DNA from: Verrucomicrobiota bacterium
GTDB lineage: Bacteria; Verrucomicrobiota; Verrucomicrobiia; Opitutales; UBA953
NCBI GenBank assembly: GCA_009924535.1
Contig: RFRI01000001.1
Span: forward strand, 1-31,234
Direction of reading: 5' to 3'
DNA: 31,234 nucleotides
A model generated the notes under the pieces. It saw only the letters and a program-made list of their open reading frames with translations, did not search any database and was not told the DNA's origin. This document shows positions 8,494 through 16,960 of this stretch, piece by piece. The position numbers and the translations under genes were made by a program. Position 1 is the stretch's first letter. Each line of letters opens with the position of its first letter.

Positions 8494-10787
8494 TGCGCAT
8501 CGACATCAAGGCCAAGCGCGTCGAGCTGAGCGCGCAGGAATTCGCGACGTTCCGACCGGGTCCCGGCGCGGGCGCCGGCGGCGCCCCGTGGCGCGCCGAA
8601 GCGGGCCGCCAGTGGCACGAGACGATGCGCAAGGTCGCCGAAGCCGAAGGCCAGGGCTGGCAGTTCGAACGCTCGGTCGCCTGCGAGGTCGCCGCCCTCG
8701 GCTGGACGATCGCCATCACCGGCCGCGCCGACCAATGGCTCGAGACGGACGGCGAGGTCCGCATCCGCGAGATCAAGACGATCAGCCTGAAGCTCCCGCG
8801 CAAACCCGAGTTCCTCCTCGGCCGCTTCGCGCACCACTTCCTCCAGCTCGCGGCCTATTGCCACGCCGCGCGCCTCGGCTCGGGGGCCCGCGAGGTGAAA
8901 GGCGAGCTCATCTTCATCGACCCGGCGGATGGTACGCGCCAGCCGGTCGGCCTCCCCCGCTCCGCCGAAGCCGACCTGCTCACGCAGGCGGAGACGGTCG
9001 CCGCGCACGCCGAGAACCGTCGCGCGAGCCACGCGCGACTGCTCAACCTCCCGGATCGCCTACCCTTCAAGGAACCCCGCCCGGAATGGCTGCAATGCTG
9101 CGCCGACCTCGATCAGGCCGGCCTCGATTCGCCCACGCGCCTGCTCGTCGCGCCGACCGGCTTCGGCAAGACCTCCGCCGCCCTGCGCCACGGCCTCGGC
9201 CTCCTTCGCGGCGGCCGCGCGGGACGCCTGCTCTACCTCACCGGCAAGGGCACCGGCCAGATCCAGGTGCTCTCCGAACTCCGCCGCCTCGCCCGCAGCA
9301 ACGAACTCCGCGCGGTGCTCCTCCGGCCGCGCTCCGAACACGAGGTCGACGGCATCACCGACGACCCCGAGCAGATCCGCCGCAACTGGGCCAACGCGAA
9401 GATCGACCCGCAGCACCTCCTCGAGGAAGCCGCCGACCTCCGTCGCGTCCGCGAGATCGGCCGCATCGCCGGCGTGCCGCCGTGGGACATCACGAAGGCG
9501 ATGCTCGCGCACGCCGACGTGGTGATCTGCGACTACAACTATGTCTTCTCGCCGCGTAACCGCGCCGCCCTCGAGACCGTGCCCGGCTGGGACATGGCCG
9601 ACACGGTGCTGGTCGTCGACGAAGCCCATAACCTGCCCGACCGCGCCGCGGAGTGCCTTTCACTACGCGACGACGAGCAGTCCGCCGCCGACTTCGCCTT
9701 CACGCTCACGCGTTTCCGCGCGCCGGAAGCCTGGTGCCAGACCGCGCAGCTGTGGGCCGACTTCCTCCACCGTCTGCCCAAGGCCGACGCGATCTCGCCG
9801 GATGACCGCATCGAAGCGATGGCCATCGCGGAACGGATGTCCGTCCTCGCCGCCGAACACCCCTTCAACACCGACGACCTACCGGACGCCGCCAAGCAGG
9901 CCGTCTGGAACGCGGCCACTTGGTCCGAGCGCCTCGAAGCCGCCGACCTCGGCTGGCTGCTCTGGTCGCCTCGCCCCGGCCTGCTCAGCCTCGACTGCCT
10001 TTCCGCCGCCAAGGCCACCGGCGAACGGCTCCGCGCCTTCGGCCACACCCTGCTCATGACCGCGACGCCCGGCCCGTGCGGCTCGCTCGCCGCGGACTGC
10101 GGACTCGACCCCGACAACCTCGTGATGGTCCACGCGCTCGCGCCGTGGCGCCAAGGCGCCTACACCGTCGCGATCGACGGACGCGTGGACACGCGCCTGA
10201 AGACCCGCGAAGGCCACATGGCCCGCTCCGGCGCCGCCCTGCTCCGCCTCGCGCAGGAAGGTGCCGTGGCCGCGTTCTTCCCGTCTTATAAATATGCCGA
10301 AGCCGTCGTGAAGGAAGTCCGTGACCTCGATCCCAAGGCCGACGTCGCCCTGCAACCGCGCGGCCTCGGCCCGGATGGCACCGCCCGCTTCGTCGAGGAT
10401 TCGCTCAACCGTTACACCATCCTCTGCCTCATCCTCGGCGGCTCGCTCGGGGAAGGCGTCGACATGCTCGGCGGTCGCATCCGCTCGGCGGTGGTCATCG
10501 GGCCGGCGCTCCCGGAGGTCAACGCGCTCCAGGAAGCCCGCCGCAAGATGTTCGCGGAAGCCGGCGCCGAAGACGCGTTCTCGCTGGCGTACGTGCGCCC
10601 CGGCATGCGCAAGGTGAACCAGGCGCTCGGCCGACTCGTCCGCGCGCCCGGGCACACGGCGCGCGTGCTCCTGCACTGCCGACGCTTCGCCGACGAAGCC
10701 TACCGCAGCCTGCTCTCGACGGAATACGGCGACCCCGAAGTCCTCGCCGACGACGAGGAATTCGTGCGTTGGTCCGGCCGCAGCTGA
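8493..10787 (+). CDS. PD-(D/E)XK nuclease fused to XPD/DinG-like helicase
   Basis: The ATG at 8493 overlaps the recO stop; the in-frame open region upstream of it is inside recO and is ignored. The 764-residue protein has two parts. Residues about 30-130 look like a RecB/Cas4-type nuclease: ITGRAD (Asp80), REIKT (Glu93, Lys95) and a Gln-x-x-AYC helix near 118-123. The rest is a superfamily 2 XPD/DinG-type helicase: Walker A APTGFGKTS (220-228), ADVVICDYNYVF (341-352), DEAH box (376-379), TATP (523-526), GGSLGEGVD (649-657) and QALGRLVR (710-717). Between Walker A and the DEAH box the only cysteine is Cys346, so the four Fe-S ligands typical of XPD/DinG are absent. A role in DNA repair or end processing is inferred. 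Confidence 0.88.
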   Translation: MRIDIKAKRVELSAQEFATFRPGPGAGAGGAPWRAEAGRQWHETMRKVAEAEGQGWQFERSVACEVAALGWTIAITGRADQWLETDGEVRIREIKTISLKLPRKPEFLLGRFAHHFLQLAAYCHAARLGSGAREVKGELIFIDPADGTRQPVGLPRSAEADLLTQAETVAAHAENRRASHARLLNLPDRLPFKEPRPEWLQCCADLDQAGLDSPTRLLVAPTGFGKTSAALRHGLGLLRGGRAGRLLYLTGKGTGQIQVLSELRRLARSNELRAVLLRPRSEHEVDGITDDPEQIRRNWANAKIDPQHLLEEAADLRRVREIGRIAGVPPWDITKAMLAHADVVICDYNYVFSPRNRAALETVPGWDMADTVLVVDEAHNLPDRAAECLSLRDDEQSAADFAFTLTRFRAPEAWCQTAQLWADFLHRLPKADAISPDDRIEAMAIAERMSVLAAEHPFNTDDLPDAAKQAVWNAATWSERLEAADLGWLLWSPRPGLLSLDCLSAAKATGERLRAFGHTLLMTATPGPCGSLAADCGLDPDNLVMVHALAPWRQGAYTVAIDGRVDTRLKTREGHMARSGAALLRLAQEGAVAAFFPSYKYAEAVVKEVRDLDPKADVALQPRGLGPDGTARFVEDSLNRYTILCLILGGSLGEGVDMLGGRIRSAVVIGPALPEVNALQEARRKMFAEAGAEDAFSLAYVRPGMRKVNQALGRLVRAPGHTARVLLHCRRFADEAYRSLLSTEYGDPEVLADDEEFVRWSGRS

Positions 10788-11438
10788 TCAGACGCGCGCG
10801 ATGACGCGGGCGGCCGGGTAGCGGATCTTCTTCATCGCTGCGTACTTGTCTTCCGCGGAGCGGTAGCCGAGGGCGCAGGCGACGACGACTTCGTAGCCGC
10901 TGCCCTTGAGTCCGAGGATCTCGGTGTAGGCGGCGGGGTCGATGCCTTCGAGCGCGCACGTGTCGACCGCGAGGGCCGCGGCGGCGCCCATGAGCTGGCC
11001 GAGGGCGATGTAAAGCTGACGGGCCGCCCATTCCTTCTGGCCGGCGGCGTCCTTGCCGTTGACCACGCCGCCGATCATCATCTGGCGGTAGGGTTCGAGC
11101 TTGGTCGCGTCGGCGTTGCGCTCGGAAACCATCTGATGGAAGAAATCGTTCACGTCCTTCTCGGTGATCTCGGTACGACGAGCGAAGACGACGAGATGGG
11201 AGGCGTCGGTGACCTGGGTCTGGTTCCAGGAGACCGGGCGGAGCTGGGAGCGGACGGCGGGGTCGGCGACGATGAAGAACTTCCAAGGCTGCAAGCCGTA
11301 GGAAGAAGGCGTCAGGCGGAGCGACTCCTCGAGCGCGGCCCAGGTGGCGTCCGGGAGCTTACGGGTATCGAAGGCCTTGGTGGCGTAGCGCCATTCGAGG
11401 GAAGCGAGAAGTTGGGCAGGCGTCAGGGCGGCGTTCAT
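10788..11438 (-). CDS. NfsB-like NAD(P)H nitroreductase
   Basis: The 216-residue protein matches the FMN-dependent nitroreductase family, closest in pattern to E. coli NfsB (dihydropteridine reductase, oxygen-insensitive nitroreductase; 217 residues). Visible family stretches are RYATKAFD (FMN phosphate binding), LTPSSYGLQPWKF, DASHLVVFARR, WAARQLYIALGQLMGAAAALAVDT and EGIDPAAYTEILGL. These enzymes reduce nitroaromatics, quinones or related substrates with NAD(P)H; the physiological substrate is unknown. The ATG at 11438 is preferred over a TTG 15 nt upstream because it aligns with the family start. Its stop abuts the helicase stop in the palindrome TGATCA. Confidence 0.88.
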   Translation of the reverse strand: MNAALTPAQLLASLEWRYATKAFDTRKLPDATWAALEESLRLTPSSYGLQPWKFFIVADPAVRSQLRPVSWNQTQVTDASHLVVFARRTEITEKDVNDFFHQMVSERNADATKLEPYRQMMIGGVVNGKDAAGQKEWAARQLYIALGQLMGAAAALAVDTCALEGIDPAAYTEILGLKGSGYEVVVACALGYRSAEDKYAAMKKIRYPAARVIARV

Positions 11439-11475
11439 GTGACGTCCAAACAACCCCGCCCCGCCCTTTTGTCAA
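11439..11475 (-). promoter_or_regulatory. Candidate promoter of the nitroreductase gene
   Basis: On the minus strand a perfect TTGACA (11470-11475) is followed by a 16-nt G-rich spacer, a weak TTGTTT (11448-11453) and 9 nt to the ATG. It begins inside the gap next to the lolD stop, so the gene can be expressed apart from lysS-lolCD. Confidence 0.4.
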
Positions 11476-11476
11476 A

Positions 11477-12148
11477 TCAGGCGGGCGTAAGCACGCCGGC
11501 GGTGAGCACGAAGCGGCGGCCGGCCCGTTCGGCGAACTCGCGGCTATGCGTGACCAGGATCAAGGCCGCGCCGCGGTCGGCGACGACGCCGAGAAGGAGG
11601 TCCATGATCTCGGCGCCGGTGCGCTCGTCGAGATTGCCGGTCGGTTCGTCGGCCAGGATCACCGAAGGACGGTTGACCAAGGCGCGGGCGATGGCGACGC
11701 GCTGGCATTCGCCGCCGGAAAGCTTTGCGGGCAGATGCTCCAGGCGGGCGCCGAGACCGACCTGGACCAGCAAGGCGCGGGCGGCCGCGGTCGCGGACAG
11801 CGCCGGCACGCCGGCGATACGGGCGGCGAGCGCGACGTTCTCGAGCGCGGTGAGCTCGGGCATCAGCTGGTAGTTCTGGAAGACGAAACCGACGCCGCGG
11901 CCCAGCGAGGTGCGCGGGGCGACGAGGCCGGAACCCGGAGCGAGGATACGGACTTCGCCGGCATCAGGCTGATCGAGGCCGCCGAGCTGCTGGAGCAGCG
12001 TCGTCTTGCCCGAACCGGAGGAACCGCGGATCGAGACGGACTCTCCGGCGAAGACCTCGAGCGAGACGTCGGTCAGCACCGGCAGAGGCCCGGCGGGCGA
12101 GGCGAAGGCCTTGGCGAGGCCGCGGGCTTGGAGGACGAGTTCAGGCAT
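11477..12148 (-). CDS. lolD: Lipoprotein-releasing ABC transporter, ATPase subunit
   Basis: LolD powers release of outer-membrane lipoproteins from the inner membrane. All ABC motifs are present in 223 residues: Walker A GSSGSGKTT (42-50), Q-loop FVFQNYQLMPE (Gln91), signature LSGGECQR (143-150), Walker B VILADEPTGNLDE (163-175) and the switch His201 (VTHS). The start overlaps the end of lolC by 8 nt, so the two are translationally coupled. The partner permease, not the ATPase alone, supports the Lol assignment over other MacB-type exporters. Confidence 0.93.
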   Translation of the reverse strand: MPELVLQARGLAKAFASPAGPLPVLTDVSLEVFAGESVSIRGSSGSGKTTLLQQLGGLDQPDAGEVRILAPGSGLVAPRTSLGRGVGFVFQNYQLMPELTALENVALAARIAGVPALSATAAARALLVQVGLGARLEHLPAKLSGGECQRVAIARALVNRPSVILADEPTGNLDERTGAEIMDLLLGVVADRGAALILVTHSREFAERAGRRFVLTAGVLTPA

Positions 12149-13361
12149 CGCGCATGGCCTCCGAGGGTTTGCGACCGGCGGCCCAGAGCGCGGGCACGAG
12201 GCCGGCGATCGCCGTGGTCAGCAGGGTGAACGCCGCCGCGATGACGAAATCCGCGGCGTCGTAATGGAGCGGCACCTTCGAGAACTGGTAGACGTTGGCG
12301 ACCATGTCGCCGCCGCCGAACAGCCCGTTGATCGCGCTCAGGATGCCGTCGCGGAACGACAGGATCGTCCAGGTGAGCCCGAAGCCGAGGAGCGTGCCGA
12401 GGGCGCCGATGAGCAGGCCTTGCAGGCCGAAGAGCCCGACGACTTCCCAGCGCGCGGCGCCGAGCGCGGCGAGGACGCCGACCTCGCGCGAGCGGCGGAT
12501 GACGGCGGAGAAGAGCGTGCTGCCGATCGAGAACGAGGCGACGAGCGTGATGATGAACATCAGGAAGAAGAGCATCGTCTTCTCGAAGCGGATGGCCGCG
12601 AGGAAGTCCTTCTTGATATCTTGCCAGGGGCGGAAGCGGAGTTCCGGGCGGGTGGCCGCGAGGCGCGCGGCGGTCGCCTCGGCGAGGGCCGGCTCCTTCA
12701 GGCGGAGCGTGAGGCCGTGGGCGCGCGGGCCGAGGTTCCAGATCTCGCGGAAGCGGCGCAGCGGGATGAGCGCGGCGGCGTTGTCGACCTCGGTGAAGCC
12801 CGTGACGATCACCGCGCAGACCTCGAATTCGGCCGGGAGCGGGGCCTTGCCCTTCTCGGCGCGCTCGGCCATCGCGGGCGACCAGATCTCGATGCGGTCG
12901 CCGACGCGGACGCGGAGCGCGCGGGCGAGGCCGGCGCCGAGGACGATGCGACCGTCGTCGAGGTCGTCGAAGCTGCCGCCATAGACGTACTTGCGGGCCG
13001 GCTGGCCGGGGTCGGTCGGATCGATGCCGCGCACCTGCGCGATGCCGGAGAAGTCGCCATTGCGCGCGAGCGCCGGACCTTCGGCGTAAAGGGAAGCCGA
13101 AGCGACCTCCGGACGGGCGACGAGCGCCTTCGCGAGCGCCTCCGGCTGCTCGATCGGCGCGGCGCCGACGACCTGGCAGTCGCCGAAGGATTCGCGGATA
13201 CGCAGGCGGTGCTCCTCGCCGAAGCCGTTCATCACCGTCTGCACGATGAGCAACGAAGCCACCCCGAGGCCGACGCCGAGGATCGACACCGTCGCGAACG
13301 CCGGGAAGCGCTTACCGGGCGGGAAGAGCTGGCGGAGGGCGAGATGGAGGAACCAGGGCAA
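12141..13361 (-). CDS. lolC: Lipoprotein-releasing system permease LolC/E
   Basis: This 406-residue inner-membrane permease has the LolC/E layout. An N-terminal helix follows the conserved LALRQLFPPGKRFPAF stretch (about 7-22), then comes a large periplasmic domain (about 45-255), three more helices (about 262-285, 308-335, 370-395) and the coupling region RRSREVGVLAALGA. The family start motif begins at TTG 13361, so a TTG start is assigned. It lies 10 nt after lysS. Only one LolC/E-type permease is encoded here, so a homodimer with LolD is plausible unless another copy lies elsewhere. LolC/E and Lnt both serve lipoprotein sorting. Confidence 0.93.
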   Translation of the reverse strand: MPWFLHLALRQLFPPGKRFPAFATVSILGVGLGVASLLIVQTVMNGFGEEHRLRIRESFGDCQVVGAAPIEQPEALAKALVARPEVASASLYAEGPALARNGDFSGIAQVRGIDPTDPGQPARKYVYGGSFDDLDDGRIVLGAGLARALRVRVGDRIEIWSPAMAERAEKGKAPLPAEFEVCAVIVTGFTEVDNAAALIPLRRFREIWNLGPRAHGLTLRLKEPALAEATAARLAATRPELRFRPWQDIKKDFLAAIRFEKTMLFFLMFIITLVASFSIGSTLFSAVIRRSREVGVLAALGAARWEVVGLFGLQGLLIGALGTLLGFGLTWTILSFRDGILSAINGLFGGGDMVANVYQFSKVPLHYDAADFVIAAAFTLLTTAIAGLVPALWAAGRKPSEAMRDA

Positions 13362-13371
13362 GGGAAAGGGC

Positions 13372-14856
13372 TCAGGCCTGCGCTTCGGGCGCGAGCGTCG
13401 GGAACAGGATGACGTCGCGGATGTTGGCCGCGCCGGTCAGCAGGATCACCAGGCGGTCGATGCCGATGCCGAGGCCGCCCGCGGGGGGCATGCCGTGCTC
13501 GAGCGCGAGCAGGAAGTCCTCGTCGATCTTCTGGGTCTCGGCGCCGGCCTGGAGCTCCAGCATCTTGCGCTGCACGCCGGGGTCGTTCTGCTCGGAGTAG
13601 GCCGGAGCGATCTCCTGGCCGTTGATGCAGAGTTCGAAGACGTCGATGGTCGAGTCGTCGCCGAGGGTCACCTTGGCGAGCGGGCAGAGCTCCTTCGGGA
13701 TGTGCGTGACGAAAGTCGGCTGGATGAGGCCGGGCTCGATGAGCTTGCCGAAGACCTCGTTGGTGACCTCGAAATCTTCCCAGTCGGTGCGCGGCTCGTG
13801 CAGGCCGAGGGCCTTGCACGCGGCGATCTTCTCTTCCTTCGTGCGCGAGAACCACTGCGGGTCGCCGGTGCGCTCGACGATCAGGTCCTTATACTTCGCT
13901 TCGCGCCATTCGCCGCCGAGCTCGATCGCCACGCCGTCCGGACGGACGACGCTGGTGGTGCCGAGGACTTCGGCGCAGACTTTCTGGATCATCGAGCGGA
14001 CGAGCTCCATCATGCCGCGGTAGTCGGTGTAGGCCTGGTAGGCCTCGAGCATCGTGAATTCCGGGCTATGCTTGACCGAGACGCCTTCGTTGCGGAAGAC
14101 GCGGCCGATCTCGAAGACGCGGTCCATGCCGCCGACGAGGCAGCGCTTCAGGTGGAGTTCGAGGGCGATGCGGAGGTAGAAATCGCAATCAAGCGCGTTG
14201 GAGTGCGTCTCGAACGGACGGGCCGCGGCGCCGCCGGCGATGGCGTGCAGGGCCGGGGTCTCGACTTCGGTGAACTGGCGGCTCCAGAGGAAGCGGCGGA
14301 TCGATTCGACGACGCGGCTGCGGATGAAGAGGCGGCGACGGGACTCCTCGTTGACGACGAGATCGAGGTAGCGCTGGCGGTAGATCTTCTCGGCGTCGGT
14401 CAGACCGGCCCACTTCTCGGGCAGCGGGCGGAGGGACTTCGAGACCAGCTTATATTCGGAGACGCGGACCGTGACCTCGCCGGTCTTCGTGCGGAAGAGC
14501 TTGCCGCGGACGCCGACGAAGTCGCCGGAGTCGACCAGCTTCTTGAAATGGGTGTCATAGGCGTCGCCCAGGGCGTCGCGGGTGAAGTAGGTCTGGATGA
14601 CGCCGCCGCGGTCGAGGATCTTGACGAAGCTCGCCTTGCCCATGACGCGCAGGGCGACGATGCGGCCGGCGACGGAGACCTCGGGACCTTCCTCGACGCC
14701 TTCGGGCAGGAGGGCCGGGCATTCGTTCGAGACATGGGTCTGGTTCCACTCGGCGCGGAAGGGGTCTTCGCCCGCGGCGCGAAGCAGGGCGAGCTTCTCC
14801 TTGCGGACCGCATGCAGGTCGTGGGAGATGGCGTTGAGGTCGGGCTTTTCGCTCAT
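13372..14856 (-). CDS. lysS: Lysyl-tRNA synthetase, class II
   Basis: LysS charges tRNA-Lys. The 494-residue protein has an N-terminal OB-fold anticodon-binding domain (about 58-140: VSVAGRIVALRVMGKASFVKI) and a class II catalytic core. Motif 2 is seen as FRNEGVSVKHSPEFTMLE (254-271) and motif 3 as GLGIGIDRLVILLTG (about 461-475). YRQRYLDLV (about 159-167) is typical of LysRS. It heads a lysS-lolC-lolD unit, a neighbourhood also known from other bacteria. The upstream gap to thyA (104 bp) does not show the -35 spacing found at other starts; a TTGCCT lies 41 nt before the ATG, so this mRNA may have a short leader. Confidence 0.96.
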   Translation of the reverse strand: MSEKPDLNAISHDLHAVRKEKLALLRAAGEDPFRAEWNQTHVSNECPALLPEGVEEGPEVSVAGRIVALRVMGKASFVKILDRGGVIQTYFTRDALGDAYDTHFKKLVDSGDFVGVRGKLFRTKTGEVTVRVSEYKLVSKSLRPLPEKWAGLTDAEKIYRQRYLDLVVNEESRRRLFIRSRVVESIRRFLWSRQFTEVETPALHAIAGGAAARPFETHSNALDCDFYLRIALELHLKRCLVGGMDRVFEIGRVFRNEGVSVKHSPEFTMLEAYQAYTDYRGMMELVRSMIQKVCAEVLGTTSVVRPDGVAIELGGEWREAKYKDLIVERTGDPQWFSRTKEEKIAACKALGLHEPRTDWEDFEVTNEVFGKLIEPGLIQPTFVTHIPKELCPLAKVTLGDDSTIDVFELCINGQEIAPAYSEQNDPGVQRKMLELQAGAETQKIDEDFLLALEHGMPPAGGLGIGIDRLVILLTGAANIRDVILFPTLAPEAQA

Positions 14857-14924
14857 GTTGGCTACCCCAAAGGGGTGTCTCCCGGAGGGCGGGTAGGCAA
14901 GGGCGAAAGGTTCGGCTTTCCGTG

Positions 14925-14960
14925 TTGCGGCGGGGGCTTTCCGGAGAATAACCGAGACCC
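14925..14960 (+). promoter_or_regulatory. Candidate leaderless promoter of thyA-folA
   Basis: TTGCGG (14925-14930), a 16-nt spacer, AATAAC (14947-14952; 4/6 to consensus) and 8 nt lead to the thyA ATG. GGAG overlaps the spacer end and would not be in the transcript. Confidence 0.4.
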
Positions 14961-15806
14961 ATGAAGGCCTATCTCGACCTGCTTCGCCACGTCCGGCAGC
15001 ACGGAGAAATCCGGGGCGACCGCACCGGCACGGGCACGATCGGCATCTTCGGGGCGCAGCTCCGCTTCGACCTCGCCGAAGGCTTCCCGCTCCTGACGAC
15101 CAAGAAGGTGCACGTGAAGTCGATCACGCACGAGCTGCTGTGGTTCCTCTCCGGCAGCACCCAGAACGCCTGGCTCACCGAGCGCGGCGTCAGCATCTGG
15201 AACGAGTGGGCCACCGCCGAGCAATGCGCGAAGTTCGGCCGCCCGGAAGGCGACCTCGGCCCGGTCTACGGTCACCAGTGGCGCAACTTCGGAGCGAGGA
15301 AAAAGCCTGACGGCACTTACGAGCACGACGGCGTCGACCAGATCCGACGCGTCGTCGACGAGATCAAACGCAACCCGTCCAGCCGCCGCCTCATCGTCAC
15401 CGGCTGGAATCCGCAGGAAGCCGACCAGGTCGCCCTGCCCCCTTGCCACACGCTCTTCCAGTTCTACGTCTCGACCGACGGACGCCTCAGTTGCCAGCTT
15501 TACCAGCGCAGCGCGGACCTCTTCCTCGGCGTGCCGTTCAACATCGCCAGCTACGCCATGCTCACGCACATGATCGCGCAGGTCACGGGCCTGAAGCCGG
15601 GGCATTTCGTGCACACCTTCGGCGACGCGCACATCTATTCCAACCATGTGGAGCAGGTCGAACTGCAGCTCTCGCGCGAGACGCGCGCCCTGCCCCGCCT
15701 GGTGCTGAACCCCGACGTGAAGGACCTCTTCGCGTTCAAGTTCGAGGACATCGCGATCGAAGGCTACGACCCGCATCCGGCGATCAAGGCGCCCGTCGCC
15801 ATCTGA
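14961..15806 (+). CDS. thyA: Thymidylate synthase
   Basis: ThyA methylates dUMP to dTMP with methylene-tetrahydrofolate. The 281-residue protein has DRTGTGT (20-26), the nucleophile Cys162 in LPPCHTLFQFYV, QRSADLFLGVPFNIASYAML (182-201) and HTFGDAHIYSNH (218-229). It has an insert relative to the 264-residue E. coli form around residues 85-125, as in many ThyA proteins. folA starts 4 nt after the stop, the classic pairing because ThyA produces the dihydrofolate that FolA reduces. Confidence 0.97.
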   Translation: MKAYLDLLRHVRQHGEIRGDRTGTGTIGIFGAQLRFDLAEGFPLLTTKKVHVKSITHELLWFLSGSTQNAWLTERGVSIWNEWATAEQCAKFGRPEGDLGPVYGHQWRNFGARKKPDGTYEHDGVDQIRRVVDEIKRNPSSRRLIVTGWNPQEADQVALPPCHTLFQFYVSTDGRLSCQLYQRSADLFLGVPFNIASYAMLTHMIAQVTGLKPGHFVHTFGDAHIYSNHVEQVELQLSRETRALPRLVLNPDVKDLFAFKFEDIAIEGYDPHPAIKAPVAI

Positions 15807-15810
15807 CGTC

Positions 15811-16281
15811 GTGGACCTCGGTCGCCCGCTCATCGCCATCGCGGCCGTCGCACGCAACCGCGGCATCGGCCTGAACAACAAGCTGCCGTGGCGTATCCCG
15901 GAAGATTTCGCGTTCTTCAAGGCGACCACCATGGGCCAGGTCTTGCTCATGGGTCGCAAGACCTATGAGTCCATCGGCCGTCCGCTGCCCGGTCGCACCA
16001 CCGTCGTGCTCAGCCGTTCCGGTTTCAACGCCCCCGGCATCATCGTCGCCAAGGATTGGCAGGAGGCCGCGCGGGTCGAACCGACCAAGACCCTTTTCCT
16101 CGCCGGAGGCGCCGCGCTGTATGCCGAAGCCCTGCCTTGGTGCGCCGAGCTGATCCTCACCCACGTGGACATGGAACCTGAGGCGGATGCCTTTTTCCCG
16201 GATTGGACTGGTCGGTTCGGCGCCGGGGAGGTCATCGCCCAGCACCCCACCTGCGTGATGCGCCGACACCGGCCGCTTTGA
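15811..16281 (+). CDS. folA: Dihydrofolate reductase
   Basis: FolA reduces dihydrofolate to tetrahydrofolate with NADPH. The 156-residue product starts with GTG at 15811, 4 nt after thyA; the N-terminal PLIAIAAVARNRGIG stretch fits the family start. The active site is visible in NKLPWRIPEDFAFFK, with Trp27 and the proton-donor Asp32. The NADPH-binding motifs are MGRKTYESIGRPLPGRT (about 47-63) and LFLAGGAALYAEAL (about 95-108). Its coupling to thyA supports a shared promoter upstream of thyA. Confidence 0.96.
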   Translation: MDLGRPLIAIAAVARNRGIGLNNKLPWRIPEDFAFFKATTMGQVLLMGRKTYESIGRPLPGRTTVVLSRSGFNAPGIIVAKDWQEAARVEPTKTLFLAGGAALYAEALPWCAELILTHVDMEPEADAFFPDWTGRFGAGEVIAQHPTCVMRRHRPL

Positions 16282-16416
16282 GGTATTGAGCGTTTTCGGT
16301 CATATTCAGAGGGTCTTGGGGGGTAGGGGGCTATTGACCCCCATAAAGTGGCAAAAAAGGGCGTTTAGGGGCGTTTTCTCCTTTCCAATACCTCCCCCCG
16401 CCCTACCGTCCGACCC
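16282..16416 (+). promoter_or_regulatory. Upstream region of the nuo operon with candidate promoter
   Basis: This 135-bp gap separates folA from nuoJ. A candidate promoter lies at its end: TTTCCA (16382-16387), a 16-nt spacer, TACCGT (16404-16409) and 7 nt to the ATG. Just upstream is a pair of direct repeats GGGCGTTT (16359-16366 and 16369-16376). The first half holds G-runs and a weak GGGGG/CCCCC hairpin (16326-16342) with no T-tract. There is no Shine-Dalgarno. Confidence 0.35.
16359..16377 (+). repeat. Direct repeat GGGCGTTT, possible operator of nuo
   Basis: Two copies of GGGCGTTT start 10 bp apart, one helical turn, ending 4 bp before the candidate -35 of nuoJ. That is where an activator or repressor could bind. 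The role is inference. Confidence 0.35.
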
Positions 16417-16950
16417 ATGCCGGACGGCCTGTTTATTTTCTTCGCAGCACTGACCCTCGGGGCTGCCCTTCTCTTGGTCCTCAGCCGCAACGCGGTGACC
16501 TCCGCCATGGGGATGATCCTGGCCCTGGTCGGGGTGGCCGCCGACTTCTTCTTGTTGGACGCCTACTTCCTCGGCGTGCTGCAGGTCCTCGTCTACGCCG
16601 GCGCCGTCATGGTGCTGTTCCTGTTCATCATCATGCTCCTCGATACCGAGGACGCGCAGGGGGCGTATCCGTGGAAGACCGCCGCGCTCGGGCTCGCCAC
16701 TTTCTTCCTCCTCGCCGCCGGCGTGCTCTGGCTCTTCCACTGGTCGGGCGCGGTCTCCGCCGTCAAGGCCGGCGCGACGCCGCCCGAGCTCTCGACGAAC
16801 CCCGCCGAGTTCACCACCGCCGCCAAGTCGTTCGGCCGCCTGCTCTACACGAAGTATCTCCTGCCCTTGGAAATCGCCGGCTTCCTGCTCCTCGTCGCCC
16901 TCGTCGGCGTCGTCTCGCTGAGCAAGGACAACCCCGAGTCCAACGCCTGA
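16417..16950 (+). CDS. nuoJ: NADH-quinone oxidoreductase subunit J
   Basis: NuoJ is a membrane-arm subunit of proton-pumping complex I. The 177-residue protein has about five transmembrane helices and the family motif in TM3, LQVLVYAGAVMVLFLFIIMLL (around 57-77), which contains the pi-bulge region that couples quinone chemistry to pumping. Helices 1-2 (FFAALTLGAALLLVLS, SAMGMILALVGVAADFFLL) precede it. A hydrophilic loop (about 118-135) and a last helix follow. It is the first gene of nuoJKLMN; the peripheral-arm genes and nuoH/nuoI are not in the window, so the operon is split in this genome or the rest lies elsewhere. Confidence 0.94.
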   Translation: MPDGLFIFFAALTLGAALLLVLSRNAVTSAMGMILALVGVAADFFLLDAYFLGVLQVLVYAGAVMVLFLFIIMLLDTEDAQGAYPWKTAALGLATFFLLAAGVLWLFHWSGAVSAVKAGATPPELSTNPAEFTTAAKSFGRLLYTKYLLPLEIAGFLLLVALVGVVSLSKDNPESNA

Positions 16951-16960
16951 TCTTTCCGCC

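Noticed and set aside
12006..14964. Two long plus-strand open frames opposite lolD, lolC and lysS
   Set aside because: Composition is low in complexity and rich in Glu/Arg/Ala/Asp. They are mirror frames of well-recognised minus-strand genes.
16326..16342. GGGGG/CCCCC hairpin as a terminator for thyA-folA
   Set aside because: The stem is only 5 bp with a 7-nt loop and no T-tract follows on the plus strand.
16311..16371. Possible G-quadruplex upstream of nuoJ
   Set aside because: There are several G-runs, but one loop between them would be long and contains a complementary C-run, so a stable quadruplex is not convincing.
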